Shown here one piece after another: positions 19,357-29,700 of a stretch of 64,000 nucleotides of DNA. The stretch comes from CAYWXK01 sp964462515. GTDB lineage: Bacteria > Planctomycetota > Phycisphaerae > Sedimentisphaerales > Anaerobacaceae. A program made the translations under genes and the position numbers. Below the pieces are notes generated by a model. That model ran no database searches and was not told where the DNA came from. It worked only from the letters and a program-made list of their open reading frames with translations. The stretch is taken from NCBI GenBank assembly GCA_964462515.1, contig CAYWXK010000016.1, positions 1 through 64,000 of the forward strand. Direction: 5' to 3'. Numbering within the stretch: position 1 is the first letter of the stretch; every line of letters starts with the position of its first letter.

Positions 19357-19424
19357 CTGCTTGTGAAGGACTCTACCAAAAAATTATGACTACAGGCGCA
19401 ATCATACGCACAATTGGTGCGGGA
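19342..19424. repeat. 13-bp inverted repeat around the 3' end of the GH172 gene
   Basis: TCCCGCACCAATT (19342-19354) is the exact inverse of AATTGGTGCGGGA (19412-19424), separated by 57 bases. The left arm forms the last codons of the GH172 gene. The right arm is part of a second near-palindrome, GCGCAA to TTGTGCGC. The convergent LamG/CotH gene ends at 19439, so a bidirectional terminator role is possible, but the loop is long. Confidence 0.5.
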
Positions 19425-19438
19425 TTTTGTGCGCAGGT

Positions 19439-22264
19439 TCAGGGCGTTACCTCGCGGTCGTAGATGCGGATGTCGTCAATCAGACCCGACCAGAAAGTGC
19501 CTGCGGTGAGGGTTTTGCCTGCACCGAGATAAAGACCTTTATCCGAAGAGACCAGATTAGCAAGAGGATTGGAATCTTCAGCGACTTTAATACCATCTGC
19601 GTAGAGGCGGCGGCGAGAGCCGTCCCAGGTAACGGCGATATAGTGCCAGTTACCATCGGTGATTACAAATTCAGAAATAAGAGGAGAGGTGGTTGGGCTG
19701 CCATCGGTTAAGGCGGTCATAAGTCTGCCCTCTGTTGGGTCTGTGCAGAGCCAATCCTTACCAGCGGGCGAAATAAAACTGGCTATTTGAGATAAAACTA
19801 CCTGTCCCGGATTGCCTCCTTTGACCCAGGCCAGAGCAGTAAATTGTCCACGGGAAGGGTTCAAGATGAAAGGTGTGCTGACGTAATCATTTGTTCCATC
19901 AAGCTGGAGCGCACCATCTATCACACCGCCGGCCGGCTGCCAGACAGGACCACCGTTGAGGTTGCCGTTCTTATTGCCGATGCTATCACGGGCGACAGTG
20001 CCTTCAGTCTCATCCAATTTCCAGTTCGCCACAAGCCCGATAAATTCACTGCCGATCTGGTAGTCCATCCACGTCAATCTATCCCTAAGCCAATTCTTCA
20101 TCCAGTTTATTTCCTCTTGATAAGTATTCGCAATGAACCAGTTCGGCCAGACATAGATACCCAGGATAGGCCAGCGCACAAAGTTCCGCACCTGTGCCTC
20201 ATTTAATAGATTCGCCCAATTGTCGATATTTTGAAGCAGGCGCTCTGTAGCGAAAACATTCTTTCGCAGCTCATACCATCGACTGGCATAACGCCATTGG
20301 AACTGATGGTCCTCAAAAAGGCGTCTCCACCACGGATAATCATAATTACCGAGCTGGCTGTAATACCACCCATCAGGTTTCCAGCCCTCAAGGTAGTCTG
20401 CATTACCGAGCGACAGGTCATAGTCCCAGACCGGCCCCATATTTAACTTGCCGCCTCGGTCCTTGAACATATAGGTGCTGAGCCGAAAGCCATCGATGTT
20501 TTTGGCCAGCTCGACAAGGATGTGGTGGTCGATAAATGAATCCACATCGATGTATTTGGCGTATCCATTGACAGGGTCAGCGAAGGACGGTCCGTATAAG
20601 ACAGACTCAAACTCATCGAGGTAGCCCTTTATCCAACTCTTCTGTGCCTGGGTGATCTCAGTTCCTTTCGGCTCAACATATATCAGTTGCAACCCGGTGC
20701 TTGTATAGAATATCTGCTCGTCCGGGTCAAGCTTGTCTTTTTTGATAATATATCCACCTGTTATCTGCGGCTCAGCGTTATCAGTCGGTTCAAGCTTTGT
20801 TATATTTACGCGACTCTCGCCACGTTTGATCTTTTCCATAAACGCATACACACCCACATAATCACTCAGCGATAGCTCCCCGCGGTCGGTGTTAAGAAAC
20901 ATCTCAACAAACATAGTGCGGGCCGCATAGCGGCCGATATCATTGCTCCACTGGTAGGCCAACACATTGCGCATAAGCGACTTGTCCGAATAAGGTCCCT
21001 GCAGAACCCAGTCTGATTCAGCTGGAAAGCCCAGAACGGGGACATCTTTGTCGTCATTATGCTCGTCCCAGGTTTCAAAATGATACTGCTTTTTCGGAAA
21101 GCCCATCGAGCTTTTGCCACGAATATTGATGCCTGCCCGACAAACAAGACCGGGCTGGTCGGTAATATTAGCCCTGCCCTGTGTTGTAGTGCTGATGAAG
21201 CTGGCAAAAGCCGGCGTCTGCGTAGTCTCGCCGACATACGCGCCAAAGGTGTCAACGACGACTATCGGCAGGTTAGAACTAAAGCTTTGCACATTGACCG
21301 CGAGAAGAGTGTACATTCGCGTCGCCACATCGGTAGGTTTCCAGCCGGGCTTGCAAGCCACTGCCTTCAGGAGCGTGCTATTGCCAATGTAGATAGGGCC
21401 GCTATACCTTGTACCAGTTGGAATACCAAGAGAGAAATTGTAAGGGCTGCTACCGTCGAGCGTGTAATATACCGAAGCTCCCTCAGTTTCAGTAGTTATC
21501 ATGACATAAAACGGCGCATAGAACAGACTGCTATCACGGCTGAATTCCATATCGGCAACAAAACCCTCGTAGATGCTGACATTTTGATAGCCAGGTGAGG
21601 GAGAAGTCATCAATCGCCAGTTATTAGAAGCATCTGGGTATCGACCATAGGAAATATCCGTGGTCTGCTCACCAAAGCTGATACTATCAATCAAAGTGCT
21701 GCCATCGATGTCGAAGAAGCCCACATCTTCACCATCGTCAGCATCAAGTCTAAAACTTGCATGCAGACCGGGGTCCGCGGTATCGTTGTCGGCCCATATC
21801 AATAAATATCCATGGGCAGGGATGGTAGTTGCAGATGGGTTATTATCGGGAATACGCCACTTATTTGTATCATTCAGGTCATCCGTCAGGTACATTCCAC
21901 CTGTGTTAATGGCCTTATTTCCAAAGTTATAAATCTCGACCCAGTCGTCAAACTGGCCCTGCGGATCTGGTGGTTTAATGTTGCTGTTGGACGCCAAAAA
22001 TTCATTAATTAATAAAGGAATACCGGTTTTTGACCAATTCATTGCTAATAAGGCAAGGTCAGCCATATCTGCGATATCATCGCCGTTTAGGTCGGATGAA
22101 TTTTCCGGGTAAACCAGCCACTGCTCAAAGAGAAGCCGCAGGTCTTCCAGTCCGACATGGCAGTCCCTATTTAGGTCACCCACAGGACACCTGGCTGCCA
22201 CAAAGCTGCCGAAAGATAGCGCCCCTATCAGGACAAGCACCCTAACTCTTATCAGTCTGCACAT
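19439..22264 (-). CDS. Secreted CotH kinase protein with dockerin-like, lamin-tail, chitobiase-like and LamG domains
   Basis: ATG 22264 is chosen because AAAGG lies 9 bp upstream and because the paralogous leader at 26574 (RLIRVRVLVLI) starts at the same place. The order is: signal peptide; two dockerin-like motifs (GDLNRDCHVGLEDLRLLFEQW, then SDLNGDDIADMADLALLAMNW); a lamin-tail domain (LINEFLASNS, DDWVEIYNFGN); a chitobiase C-terminal-like unit (ASVYYTLDGSSP); a CotH kinase domain (INIRGKSSMGFPKKQYHFE, SDKSLMRNVLAYQW, and GPVWDYDLSLGN with the D-x-D metal motif); and a C-terminal LamG domain (about the last 195 residues). Predicted role: extracellular protein kinase tethered through glycan-binding modules. 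The LamG part is nearly the same at DNA level as in the next two minus-strand genes. Confidence 0.87.
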   Translation of the reverse strand: MCRLIRVRVLVLIGALSFGSFVAARCPVGDLNRDCHVGLEDLRLLFEQWLVYPENSSDLNGDDIADMADLALLAMNWSKTGIPLLINEFLASNSNIKPPDPQGQFDDWVEIYNFGNKAINTGGMYLTDDLNDTNKWRIPDNNPSATTIPAHGYLLIWADNDTADPGLHASFRLDADDGEDVGFFDIDGSTLIDSISFGEQTTDISYGRYPDASNNWRLMTSPSPGYQNVSIYEGFVADMEFSRDSSLFYAPFYVMITTETEGASVYYTLDGSSPYNFSLGIPTGTRYSGPIYIGNSTLLKAVACKPGWKPTDVATRMYTLLAVNVQSFSSNLPIVVVDTFGAYVGETTQTPAFASFISTTTQGRANITDQPGLVCRAGINIRGKSSMGFPKKQYHFETWDEHNDDKDVPVLGFPAESDWVLQGPYSDKSLMRNVLAYQWSNDIGRYAARTMFVEMFLNTDRGELSLSDYVGVYAFMEKIKRGESRVNITKLEPTDNAEPQITGGYIIKKDKLDPDEQIFYTSTGLQLIYVEPKGTEITQAQKSWIKGYLDEFESVLYGPSFADPVNGYAKYIDVDSFIDHHILVELAKNIDGFRLSTYMFKDRGGKLNMGPVWDYDLSLGNADYLEGWKPDGWYYSQLGNYDYPWWRRLFEDHQFQWRYASRWYELRKNVFATERLLQNIDNWANLLNEAQVRNFVRWPILGIYVWPNWFIANTYQEEINWMKNWLRDRLTWMDYQIGSEFIGLVANWKLDETEGTVARDSIGNKNGNLNGGPVWQPAGGVIDGALQLDGTNDYVSTPFILNPSRGQFTALAWVKGGNPGQVVLSQIASFISPAGKDWLCTDPTEGRLMTALTDGSPTTSPLISEFVITDGNWHYIAVTWDGSRRRLYADGIKVAEDSNPLANLVSSDKGLYLGAGKTLTAGTFWSGLIDDIRIYDREVTP
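19445..20040 (-). repeat. LamG cassette, copy 1 of 3
   Basis: This DNA segment encodes the C-terminal LamG domain (VANWKLDETEGTVARDSIGNKNG to GLIDDIRIYDREVTP). It aligns base for base over long runs with 23172-23763 and 25084-25674, including ACCATCGGTGATTACAAATT in all three. The upstream parts of the three genes are unrelated, so the cassette has been copied as a module. Confidence 0.85.
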
Positions 22265-22282
22265 CTTCAACATCCTTTCCAC

Positions 22283-23165
22283 GATATATTACCAGATTTA
22301 CTTCAAAAATGCAACTATCAGAAATGGTATTTTTCGGGGAATATCATTGATTGTGAGTCGGAACGCAAAAAGAATCATTATATTTTAAGGATAACTGTCA
22401 AGCTGATTGTGTCCAAATAGCCAGATCAAGCTCCTGGATTCCCGCTTTCGGGCTTGTTGCCAAACTCGGATTGCTTTTCTGGCTGTGGCTTTTTTGGGTT
22501 TGCGAGGGTTGGGTGTGATAAGGCAAGCAGAGAGCATGAACTTTTTCGAAAGATGGACATATCAGCCGTTTCCGCCTCTATAAGTGTAGCAATAGGATAT
22601 ATAAAATGTTTACATTTTTTATGTTTTTTATAAATCAATAATACCAAATCACTTATGGAATGGGCATTTTTGGCAAATAGAGAGATAATGGGCTGCGCAG
22701 TTGTATTGAGGTTGTAGGAGCATCAAGTCCAAAAAAACTGAGAAACAGGGAATATAAACTATGCCTAAACGAGAGAGCTATATTACGTCTACTCGACTTC
22801 TTTTTAGTCTGTTTTTCTCAAAACCATGTCACCATGTCGACAGTTCATAATTCATAACTAATTTTGTCCGCATTCGCTTTTTTAATCTATTGCTAATAGC
22901 GAGGGCTGTGTATGTAGAATTGAAAAAGAGTCGACCAATTCAAAAAACCAATTGTCTGCAAAGCCACATTTTCTACAAACTTAACTTTAGATGAGTTCTT
23001 ATATACTACGAGGTTCCGCGGTTTGTTTTGCTGGCTGTGGATTTCCATGTTTATTCGCTGAAAACAAACTGCGATTCCTTGACCGATTCTAATCTCTCTC
23101 TACAACCATCCGACATGGCATTTATCCATCTCGGCAGGTTGTGCTCTACACAACAATATCTCGTC
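22283..23165. other. 883-bp intergenic region without a recognisable gene
   Basis: The region is A/T-rich and separates two minus-strand LamG genes. The only open frame of note (22426-22647, minus) has biased composition, no family signature and no ribosome site, and is not called. A CTGGATTCCCGCTTTCGGGC phrase (22432-22451) and a TTCATAATTCATAAC word (22844-22858) resemble repeat fragments. No promoter of good quality was identified. Confidence 0.5.
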
Positions 23166-24905
23166 TTATGGCGTTACAGCGCGTTCATAAATTCGGACGT
23201 CGTCAATCAGGCCGGACCAGAAAGTGCCTGCGGCGAGAGAGCGGCCGCCACCGAGATAGAGACCTTTATCCGAAGAGACCAAATTTGCAAGAGGATTGGG
23301 GTCTTCAGCGACCTTAACGCCATCCGCATAGAGTCGGCGGCGAGAGCCGTCCCATGTAACGACGATACAGTGCCATTCACCATCGGTGATTACAAATTCC
23401 GAGACAAGAGGAGAAGTGGATGGACTGCCATCTGTTAAGGCGGTCATAAGTTTGCCCCCTGTTGGGTCTGCGCAAAGCCAATCTTTCCCAGCAGGCAAAA
23501 GGAAGGTGGATTGTTGAGATAAAACTACCTGTCCCGGGCTGCCTCCTTTGACCCAGGCGAAAGCAGAAAATTGTCCACTGGAAGGGTTCAAGATAAAAGG
23601 TGTGCTGACATAATCATTTGTTCCATCAAGCTGGAGCGCACCATTTACTATTCCGCCGGTGGGCTGCCAGATAGCCCCGCCATTAAGGTTGCCGTTCTTA
23701 TTGCTGATACTATCGTGGGCGATAGTGCCCTCTGTCTCATCCAGTTTCCAATGTGCAACAAGCGAAAAATCTATCAGCCAATTTTCAGCGAAAACAGCCA
23801 GGTCCTTAAAATTCACAATATTATCGCCGAAAGGTGGCGGAGCAATGTCAACTGATGATTCATTCTGTCCCCAGTATTGGGCAAGTTTAGAAAAATCTCT
23901 CAGGTCCACTTTGCCGTCCCCGTTGAAGTCGGGTGACGGGACGGCGGTCAGTCCGGTGTCATATTCTTCCGTCTTAGAAACCATAATTAGGTTTGGATAA
24001 TGACCACCAATTGCATAGATTTTATTTCCGACCAAACCCACAAAGTGTCCAAGTCGTTTTTGCTGCATTGGAGATTTTGTGGTCCATGTATCTGTACTGG
24101 GGTCATAAACTTCATTCACTGTAAGGGCTTGCATAGACAAATTACCACCAGTTGCATAAATTTTTCCATCCACAACACAAGCGGCCAGACTCCAGCGTGC
24201 CGTCGGCATGTCTCGCTTGCGAGTCCAAATATTCGTTGACGGGTCATAAACCTCAACAAGTTTATAGGCAAACACCTGCCAGTCCTCTTTACACCCTCCA
24301 ATCGCATATATCTTTCCATCCACGACACAGGCGGAGAAGCACTCTCGAGCTGTCGGCATATCGGCCTTCTGCGTCCACGATTCAGTCATTGGGTCATAGG
24401 CCATAACTGTCGAGATTGGCGGGTTCGACACGTTTGTCGCCCCGCCCATTAGATAAATCATATTCTCTACAACAGCGATGCCGCCTCCGGCGATTGCGTA
24501 TGGCATATCGGCTTTTTGAGTCCACGTGCCTGTTTGCGGGTCATACAGAAAGACACTCTTGTCGGCCGAAGACCACACCCCCCCAGGGCTTCCTCCAAAA
24601 ACATATATCTTGCCTTTGAAAGTGCAGGTTGCATGATAACATCGCGCTGATGGCATATTAGCCATTTTGGTCCATGTATCGAGAAGTGGATCGTACACTT
24701 CTACAGTCGATGTTGCCGATGAGTCACTCCGAGCCCCGCCGATAACGTAGATTTTCCCATCTAAGACACATCCACCCACCCACGTTCTTGTGGTCGGTAT
24801 ATCGGCTTTGTACGTCCAGGTGTCCTCTGTTGCAGAAGCCGCAACAGCAAAGCACAAAACGCCGGTGAGCGCCAACCTAATTTTAGAAGACTGAAGCCAT
24901 TTCAT
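23166..24905 (-). CDS. Secreted Kelch-repeat propeller protein with dockerin-like and LamG domains
   Basis: ATG 24905 (MKWLQSSKIRLALTG) is preferred because it begins the signal peptide and AAGGA lies about 10 bp upstream; earlier in-frame codons fall in a repeat. Six Kelch motifs follow in series, each of the form TWTxKADMPTAR...VVDGKIYAIGG, enough for one six-bladed propeller (about residues 30-330). Next come two dockerin-like segments (PDFNGDGKVDLRDFSKLAQYW; GDNIVNFKDLAVFAENW), then the C-terminal LamG cassette (VAHWKLDETEGTIAHDSI to GLIDDVRIYERAVTP). No catalytic motif was seen; glycan or protein binding at the cell surface is inferred. It is the middle of three minus-strand genes carrying the same LamG module. 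Confidence 0.85.
   Translation of the reverse strand: MKWLQSSKIRLALTGVLCFAVAASATEDTWTYKADIPTTRTWVGGCVLDGKIYVIGGARSDSSATSTVEVYDPLLDTWTKMANMPSARCYHATCTFKGKIYVFGGSPGGVWSSADKSVFLYDPQTGTWTQKADMPYAIAGGGIAVVENMIYLMGGATNVSNPPISTVMAYDPMTESWTQKADMPTARECFSACVVDGKIYAIGGCKEDWQVFAYKLVEVYDPSTNIWTRKRDMPTARWSLAACVVDGKIYATGGNLSMQALTVNEVYDPSTDTWTTKSPMQQKRLGHFVGLVGNKIYAIGGHYPNLIMVSKTEEYDTGLTAVPSPDFNGDGKVDLRDFSKLAQYWGQNESSVDIAPPPFGDNIVNFKDLAVFAENWLIDFSLVAHWKLDETEGTIAHDSISNKNGNLNGGAIWQPTGGIVNGALQLDGTNDYVSTPFILNPSSGQFSAFAWVKGGSPGQVVLSQQSTFLLPAGKDWLCADPTGGKLMTALTDGSPSTSPLVSEFVITDGEWHCIVVTWDGSRRRLYADGVKVAEDPNPLANLVSSDKGLYLGGGRSLAAGTFWSGLIDDVRIYERAVTP
23172..23763 (-). repeat. LamG cassette, copy 2 of 3
   Basis: Coding DNA for the LamG domain of the Kelch protein. 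By eye it matches copies 1 and 3 over its whole length with scattered substitutions, many at third codon positions. Confidence 0.85.
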
Positions 24906-24921
24906 TTCACACCATTCCTTC

Positions 24922-25041
24922 TGCCGCCTGAGCGGCAAGCAATGTAGGGTAGGGCTTTCATCCTTCGCAGTAGCTCTGCTACGGAGAATGGATGCCCCAC
25001 CAATTTAATTTCTATTCCGGTGGGCTAAAGCCCACCCTACA
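24922..25041. repeat. MITE-like or REP-like element upstream of the Kelch gene
   Basis: TGTAGGGTAGGGCT at 24943 is inverted, with one extra base, as AGCCCACCCTACA ending at 25041, giving an element of about 99 bp with inverted ends. Inside the right end, GGTGGGCT-AA-AGCCCACC (25019-25036) is a perfect 8-bp hairpin. A further hairpin TGCCGC-CTGA-GCGGCA (24922-24937) adjoins it. There is no gene in the element. Confidence 0.65.
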
Positions 25042-25077
25042 ATCTTGACAGAGCACTAGAATCTTGACCAAAATAAG

Positions 25078-26574
25078 TTACGGCATCACCGCCCGGTTGT
25101 ATATGCGAATATCGTCAATCAGGCCGGACCAGAAAGTGCCTGCAGCGAGAGTCCGACCGGCGCCGAGATAGAGACCTTTATCCGAAGAGACCAGATTTGC
25201 AAGAGTGCTGGAATCTTCAGCGACCTTAACGCCATCTGCGTAGAGGCGGCGGCGAGAGCCGTCCCAGGTAACGGCGATATAGTGCCATTCACCATCGGTG
25301 ATTACAAATTCGCAAACAAGCGGAATCGTGGACGGGCTGCCATCGGTTAAGGCGGTCATAAGTTTGCCTGCCAGTGGGTCTGCGCAGAGCCAATCTTTCC
25401 CGCCGGGGAAAAGGAAGCTGGATTGTTGAGATATAACTACCTGTCCCGGATTGCCTCCTTTGACCCAGGCCATAGCAGAAAATGGGCCGCTTGAAGGATT
25501 CAAGATAAAAGGTGTGATGACGTAATCATTTGTTCCATCAAGCTGGAGTGCACCATTTATCGCGCCGCCGGTGGGTTGCCAGATAGCCCCGCCATTGACT
25601 GTGCCATCGTTTTCACCTGCGATGTCATAAGCGGTAGTGCCCCCTGTCTCATCTAACTGCCAGTATGCTATCAGAGGAAAATCCTTTAGCCAGCCGGCAG
25701 AGCTTATGGTCTCGCCGACATCCATAATTTTTACATCGCACTGTGCCAGCAAAGCGAACCTTTCAGGGTCAGCGTCACGCCAGTGGTCCGGTATAGCAAG
25801 TCTCGGTTTTATATGTGTGGTTGCCTCGGCAGCCTGCTCGGGGCTCATTGTATATACGCCATCGATAGGAAGAATCGCCACCTCGATATTTCTAAGGGCC
25901 TTTATTTCGTCCGTCAGGCCGGTGTCGCCCGCATCATAAATCCGCATCGAGCCAATTCCTATTATAAATCCCAGCCAGTTATTTGTCTTCGGATGATTTG
26001 CATTATATGTAGCCACGCCTGTTATGAGAACGCCGCCTGCTTGGATTGTTTGGCCGGGAAGCAACGGGATTGCCCGGTCCTTACGCTCCTGAGGTTCTTG
26101 GGCAATGACGTCTGCGGGAGCGATAAGTTGTGTTTGCGGCCCCCAGATTTTTGCAATATCCGCGGGCGAATAATGGTCACTGTGTGTATGACTGACCAGC
26201 ACGAGTGAGGCATCATGGGCCGACCCCGCCAGATTGCGTGGGTCTATATATATAATGGTATTTGCATCCCGGATTCTGAAGCTTGCGTGGTCCAGCCACT
26301 TTATATGGACAATCTCCCCGCCATCCTCTTGCCAGCTCCCGGCCAGCAGGCTAAACTCGGTCAGGCCGACCCCGGCAATACCATCTATGTCGGCCTGGCA
26401 GCCGGGGGCCAAACAATTTGGGTCAAGCCATCGGTAGGTTAAAAGCCACAGGTCTGCCAGATTAACCTTGCAGTCCCAGTTCAAGTCTCCTACGGGACAA
26501 TCGGCTGCCGCAAAGCTGCTGAAAGACAGCGTCACTATCAGGACAAGCACCCTAACTCTTATCAGTCTGAACAT
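25078..26574 (-). CDS. Secreted metallo-beta-lactamase-fold protein with dockerin-like and LamG domains
   Basis: ATG 26574 is fixed by AGGAGG 6 bp upstream; the earlier TTG adds two residues. The signal peptide (RLIRVRVLVLIVTLSFSSFAAA) and dockerin-like pair (GDLNWDCKVNLADLWLLTYRW; ADIDGIAGVGLTEFSLLAGSW) closely resemble those of the CotH gene at 22264. The middle is a metallo-beta-lactamase-fold hydrolase of the UlaG/UPF0173-like type: IKWLDHASFRIRD, LVLVSHTHSDHYSPAD (H-x-H-x-D-H metal motif), IYDAGDTG and AIPDHW. The C-terminal ~195 residues are the third LamG cassette. An exported lactonase-like enzyme joined to a glycan-binding LamG is an inference; the substrate is unknown. This combination is unusual. 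Confidence 0.84.
   Translation of the reverse strand: MFRLIRVRVLVLIVTLSFSSFAAADCPVGDLNWDCKVNLADLWLLTYRWLDPNCLAPGCQADIDGIAGVGLTEFSLLAGSWQEDGGEIVHIKWLDHASFRIRDANTIIYIDPRNLAGSAHDASLVLVSHTHSDHYSPADIAKIWGPQTQLIAPADVIAQEPQERKDRAIPLLPGQTIQAGGVLITGVATYNANHPKTNNWLGFIIGIGSMRIYDAGDTGLTDEIKALRNIEVAILPIDGVYTMSPEQAAEATTHIKPRLAIPDHWRDADPERFALLAQCDVKIMDVGETISSAGWLKDFPLIAYWQLDETGGTTAYDIAGENDGTVNGGAIWQPTGGAINGALQLDGTNDYVITPFILNPSSGPFSAMAWVKGGNPGQVVISQQSSFLFPGGKDWLCADPLAGKLMTALTDGSPSTIPLVCEFVITDGEWHYIAVTWDGSRRRLYADGVKVAEDSSTLANLVSSDKGLYLGAGRTLAAGTFWSGLIDDIRIYNRAVMP
25084..25674 (-). repeat. LamG cassette, copy 3 of 3
   Basis: Coding DNA for the LamG domain of the metallo-beta-lactamase-fold protein (IAYWQLDETGGTTAYDIAGENDG to GLIDDIRIYNRAVMP). 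It is somewhat more diverged at its N-terminal end than copies 1 and 2. Confidence 0.83.
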
Positions 26575-26757
26575 CTTCAACCTCCTTTTTGAATTATATT
26601 ACCAGATTTACTGGAAAAATGCAACTATCCTGGAATATTATTTTTTATTGAAGATTATCGAGTGTGCGAACGCAGGCCTTGTATGGATGTGCCGGTTCTG
26701 ATACCATTGCAGAAGTCTTTAGAGAGAATCTTACAACTCATTAAAGGAGTCGGCGAA

Positions 26758-29700
26758 ATGAAAGATAAAAAATACTTTATGGCGGCTGCTTTTGCCTGTT
26801 TTGTAACAACGCTTGCTGCTGCTCAATCGCCTGTCAAAATATGGGAAGAATCGCTCACTATTCCTACATATAGACTGGATGCTCCTGAGCTTAATCCAAT
26901 GTTCTACAAGCACGAATCCTACCAGGGCGCACAAAAGATGATTTATCCATATCCTTTGCAGGATAGAGTTACCGACATTCGTGAAGAAAAAACTTACAAG
27001 GTCTTATATCTTGAAAATGATTACGTCCGGCTATCGATTCTGCCTGAGATAGGCGGCCGATTATTTTCCGCTTTGGACAAAACGAATAATTACGAGATTT
27101 TTTATCATCAGCACGTCACCAAGCCGGCACTAATTGGGATGCTCGGCGCCTGGATTTCCGGCGGAATCGAGTGGTGCGTCTTTCACCACCACAGAAACAC
27201 TACTTTTATGCCGGTCGATTACACACTGGCGGAAAATCCAGATGGAAGTAAGACAATATGGTTCGGTGAGACGGAACGCCGACATCGGATGAAATGGATA
27301 ATCGGCATTACACTCTATCCGGACAAATCCTATATCGAAGGAACGGTCAAGATTTTCAATCGAACGGCCTTTCCGCACTCGATACTTTACTGGGCAAACG
27401 TTGCAGTTCACGCCAATGACGATTATCAGATTGTCTTTCCGCCAAGTGTTCAGGCAGCGACCTTCCACTCGAAAAATGATTTTAGCCACTGGCCGATTTC
27501 AAACGAAGTGTATCGCGGGGTTAATTATAAAGGCGTGGACCTGAGCTGGTGGAAAAACCATCCCGACCCTGTCTCCTTTTTTGCCTGGGACCTTAAGGAA
27601 GATTTTTTCGGAGGCTACGATTATGGCAAACAGGCCGGCGTCGTCCACGTCGGTAACCACCACATCGTTTGCGGCGCAAAATTATGGGAATGGAGTCCGG
27701 GGCCGTTCGGGCGTATGTGGGACAAAATCCTGACCGACACTGATGGCCCTTATGCCGAACTTATGGCGGGTGCCTATTCAGACAATCAGCCGGACTATAG
27801 CTGGATAAAACCTTACGAAGTGAAGACCTTCAAGCAATACTGGTATCCGGTTCGCGACATCGGAGGCTTCAAAAATGCAAATATAAATGCTGCGGTAAAT
27901 CTTGAACTCAAGTCGGACAACATTGCAAAGATAGGTTTTTGCACCACATCGCAGTATCCGGATGCAAAAGTGCTTCTACAAGCCGGTGACAAATCAATCT
28001 TTGAGCAGAGAATCGAAATCTCGCCTGACAAACCCTTCACAAAAGAGGCGGCGGTCCCTGTCGGCACAAAAGAAACCGACTTGAAGGTTTCTTTGCTTTC
28101 ATCTTCTAATGAAGCCTTAATTACGTATCAGCCCACTGAAAGAAAATCCGATTCCCAATTACCGCCGGTCGTAAAAACACCACCGGCTCCTGGCGACATT
28201 GAAACAATTGAAGAACTATACCTGACAGGTCTTCGCTTAGAGCAAATTCATAATCCGCGTGTGGACCCATACGCATACTACGAGGAAGCTCTAAAAAGAG
28301 ACCCCGGCGATAGTCGTGCAAACACCATCCTCGGCATCAATTACAATAAGCGTGGTTCGTTCAAAGAGGCCGAATTGAAACTGCGAAAAGCTATCGAAAG
28401 AATCTCTGCGGAATATACAAGGCCGGGAAATACTGAGGCATATTATCAACTTGGTTTGGCTCTCAAAGCCCAGGGAAAACTCGATGAGGCTTATGAGGCA
28501 TTTTATCGAGCGACCTGGGATTACGCTTTTCATTCGGCTGCTTACTACCAGTTAGCCGAGCTTTCCTGTAGAAAACTAAATTTCATCTCGGCTCTGGAGC
28601 AAATTGAGCAGTCGCTATCAACAAATGCGCTGAACACCAAGGCCTTGAATGTAAAAGCTGCGATACTGCGAAAACTTGGAAGGTTTGAAGAGGCAAAGCA
28701 AATCGCTTTGGATGTCCTCTCTGCCGACCCGCTTGATTTTCTGGCGATGAACGAATTGTCCCTTGCCGAATCCGCTTTGGGCTCAAAAACAAAAGCAGAA
28801 AATATACTGGCTGACCTGACAGCAAAAATGCGGGGCGAAGTCGAATCGTATCTTGAACTTGCTGTTGACTATGGCAATTGCGGCTTATGGGAGGAGGCGA
28901 TTGAAGTCCTTCTGCGCCCCGTCAAAAATAAAGTGTTTTTCGCGGGGACATATCCTATAGTGTATTACTATCTGGGCTATTTCTACAAGCAAAAGGCAGA
29001 TACATCTGAGGCTTCCAAATATCTTTCTCTGGCGGCAAAGATGCCGAGCGATTACTGTTTTCCTTTCAGGTTGGAATCGATTGAGGTCCTCAATTCCGCC
29101 ATACAGCATAATCCTTCTGATTCAAGGGCGTCCTATTACCTCGGCAATGTCCTCTATGACCTTCAGCCGGAAATTGCGATTGAACTATGGGAGAAATCAA
29201 GCGCAATCGATGACTCCTTCGCTACCGTGCATCGCAACCTCGGATGGGGTTATTATCGAACAGATAAGAACATTGCCAAGGCAATAGCCTGTTATGAAAA
29301 AGCCATCGTCTGCGATAATAAGGACCCGAGGTTTTATGTTGAGTTAGACCATCTTTATGAAGTCGGCAATGTATCAGCTCAAAAACGGCTTGCTTTGCTT
29401 GAAGGCAATCATCAAACGGTAGTGAAACGCAATGACAGCTTCCTGCGTGAGATTATGGTGCTGGTTCTGGTAGGAAGATACGACGAGGCGCTCGTTTTTC
29501 TATCCAATAATCATTTTCACGTTCAGGAAGGCGGGGGCGAAATTCACGATGTATATGTCAATGGGCACCTGCTAAGGGGATTACAGTATTTTGAGAGTAA
29601 AAAGTTCAGTGAAGCGCTCAAGGATTTTCTTGCGGCATCGGAATATCCTGAGAACCTTTCTGTCGGCAGACCCAAGAACGATAGACGCGCTCCTCAGGTT

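Noticed and set aside
22426..22647. Small open frame of 73 codons in the large intergenic region
   Set aside because: Biased residues, no ribosome site, and the sequence contains repeat fragments.
19439..26574. Reading the three LamG segments as insertion sequences
   Set aside because: They are coding parts of larger genes, have no transposase, no inverted ends and no target duplications.
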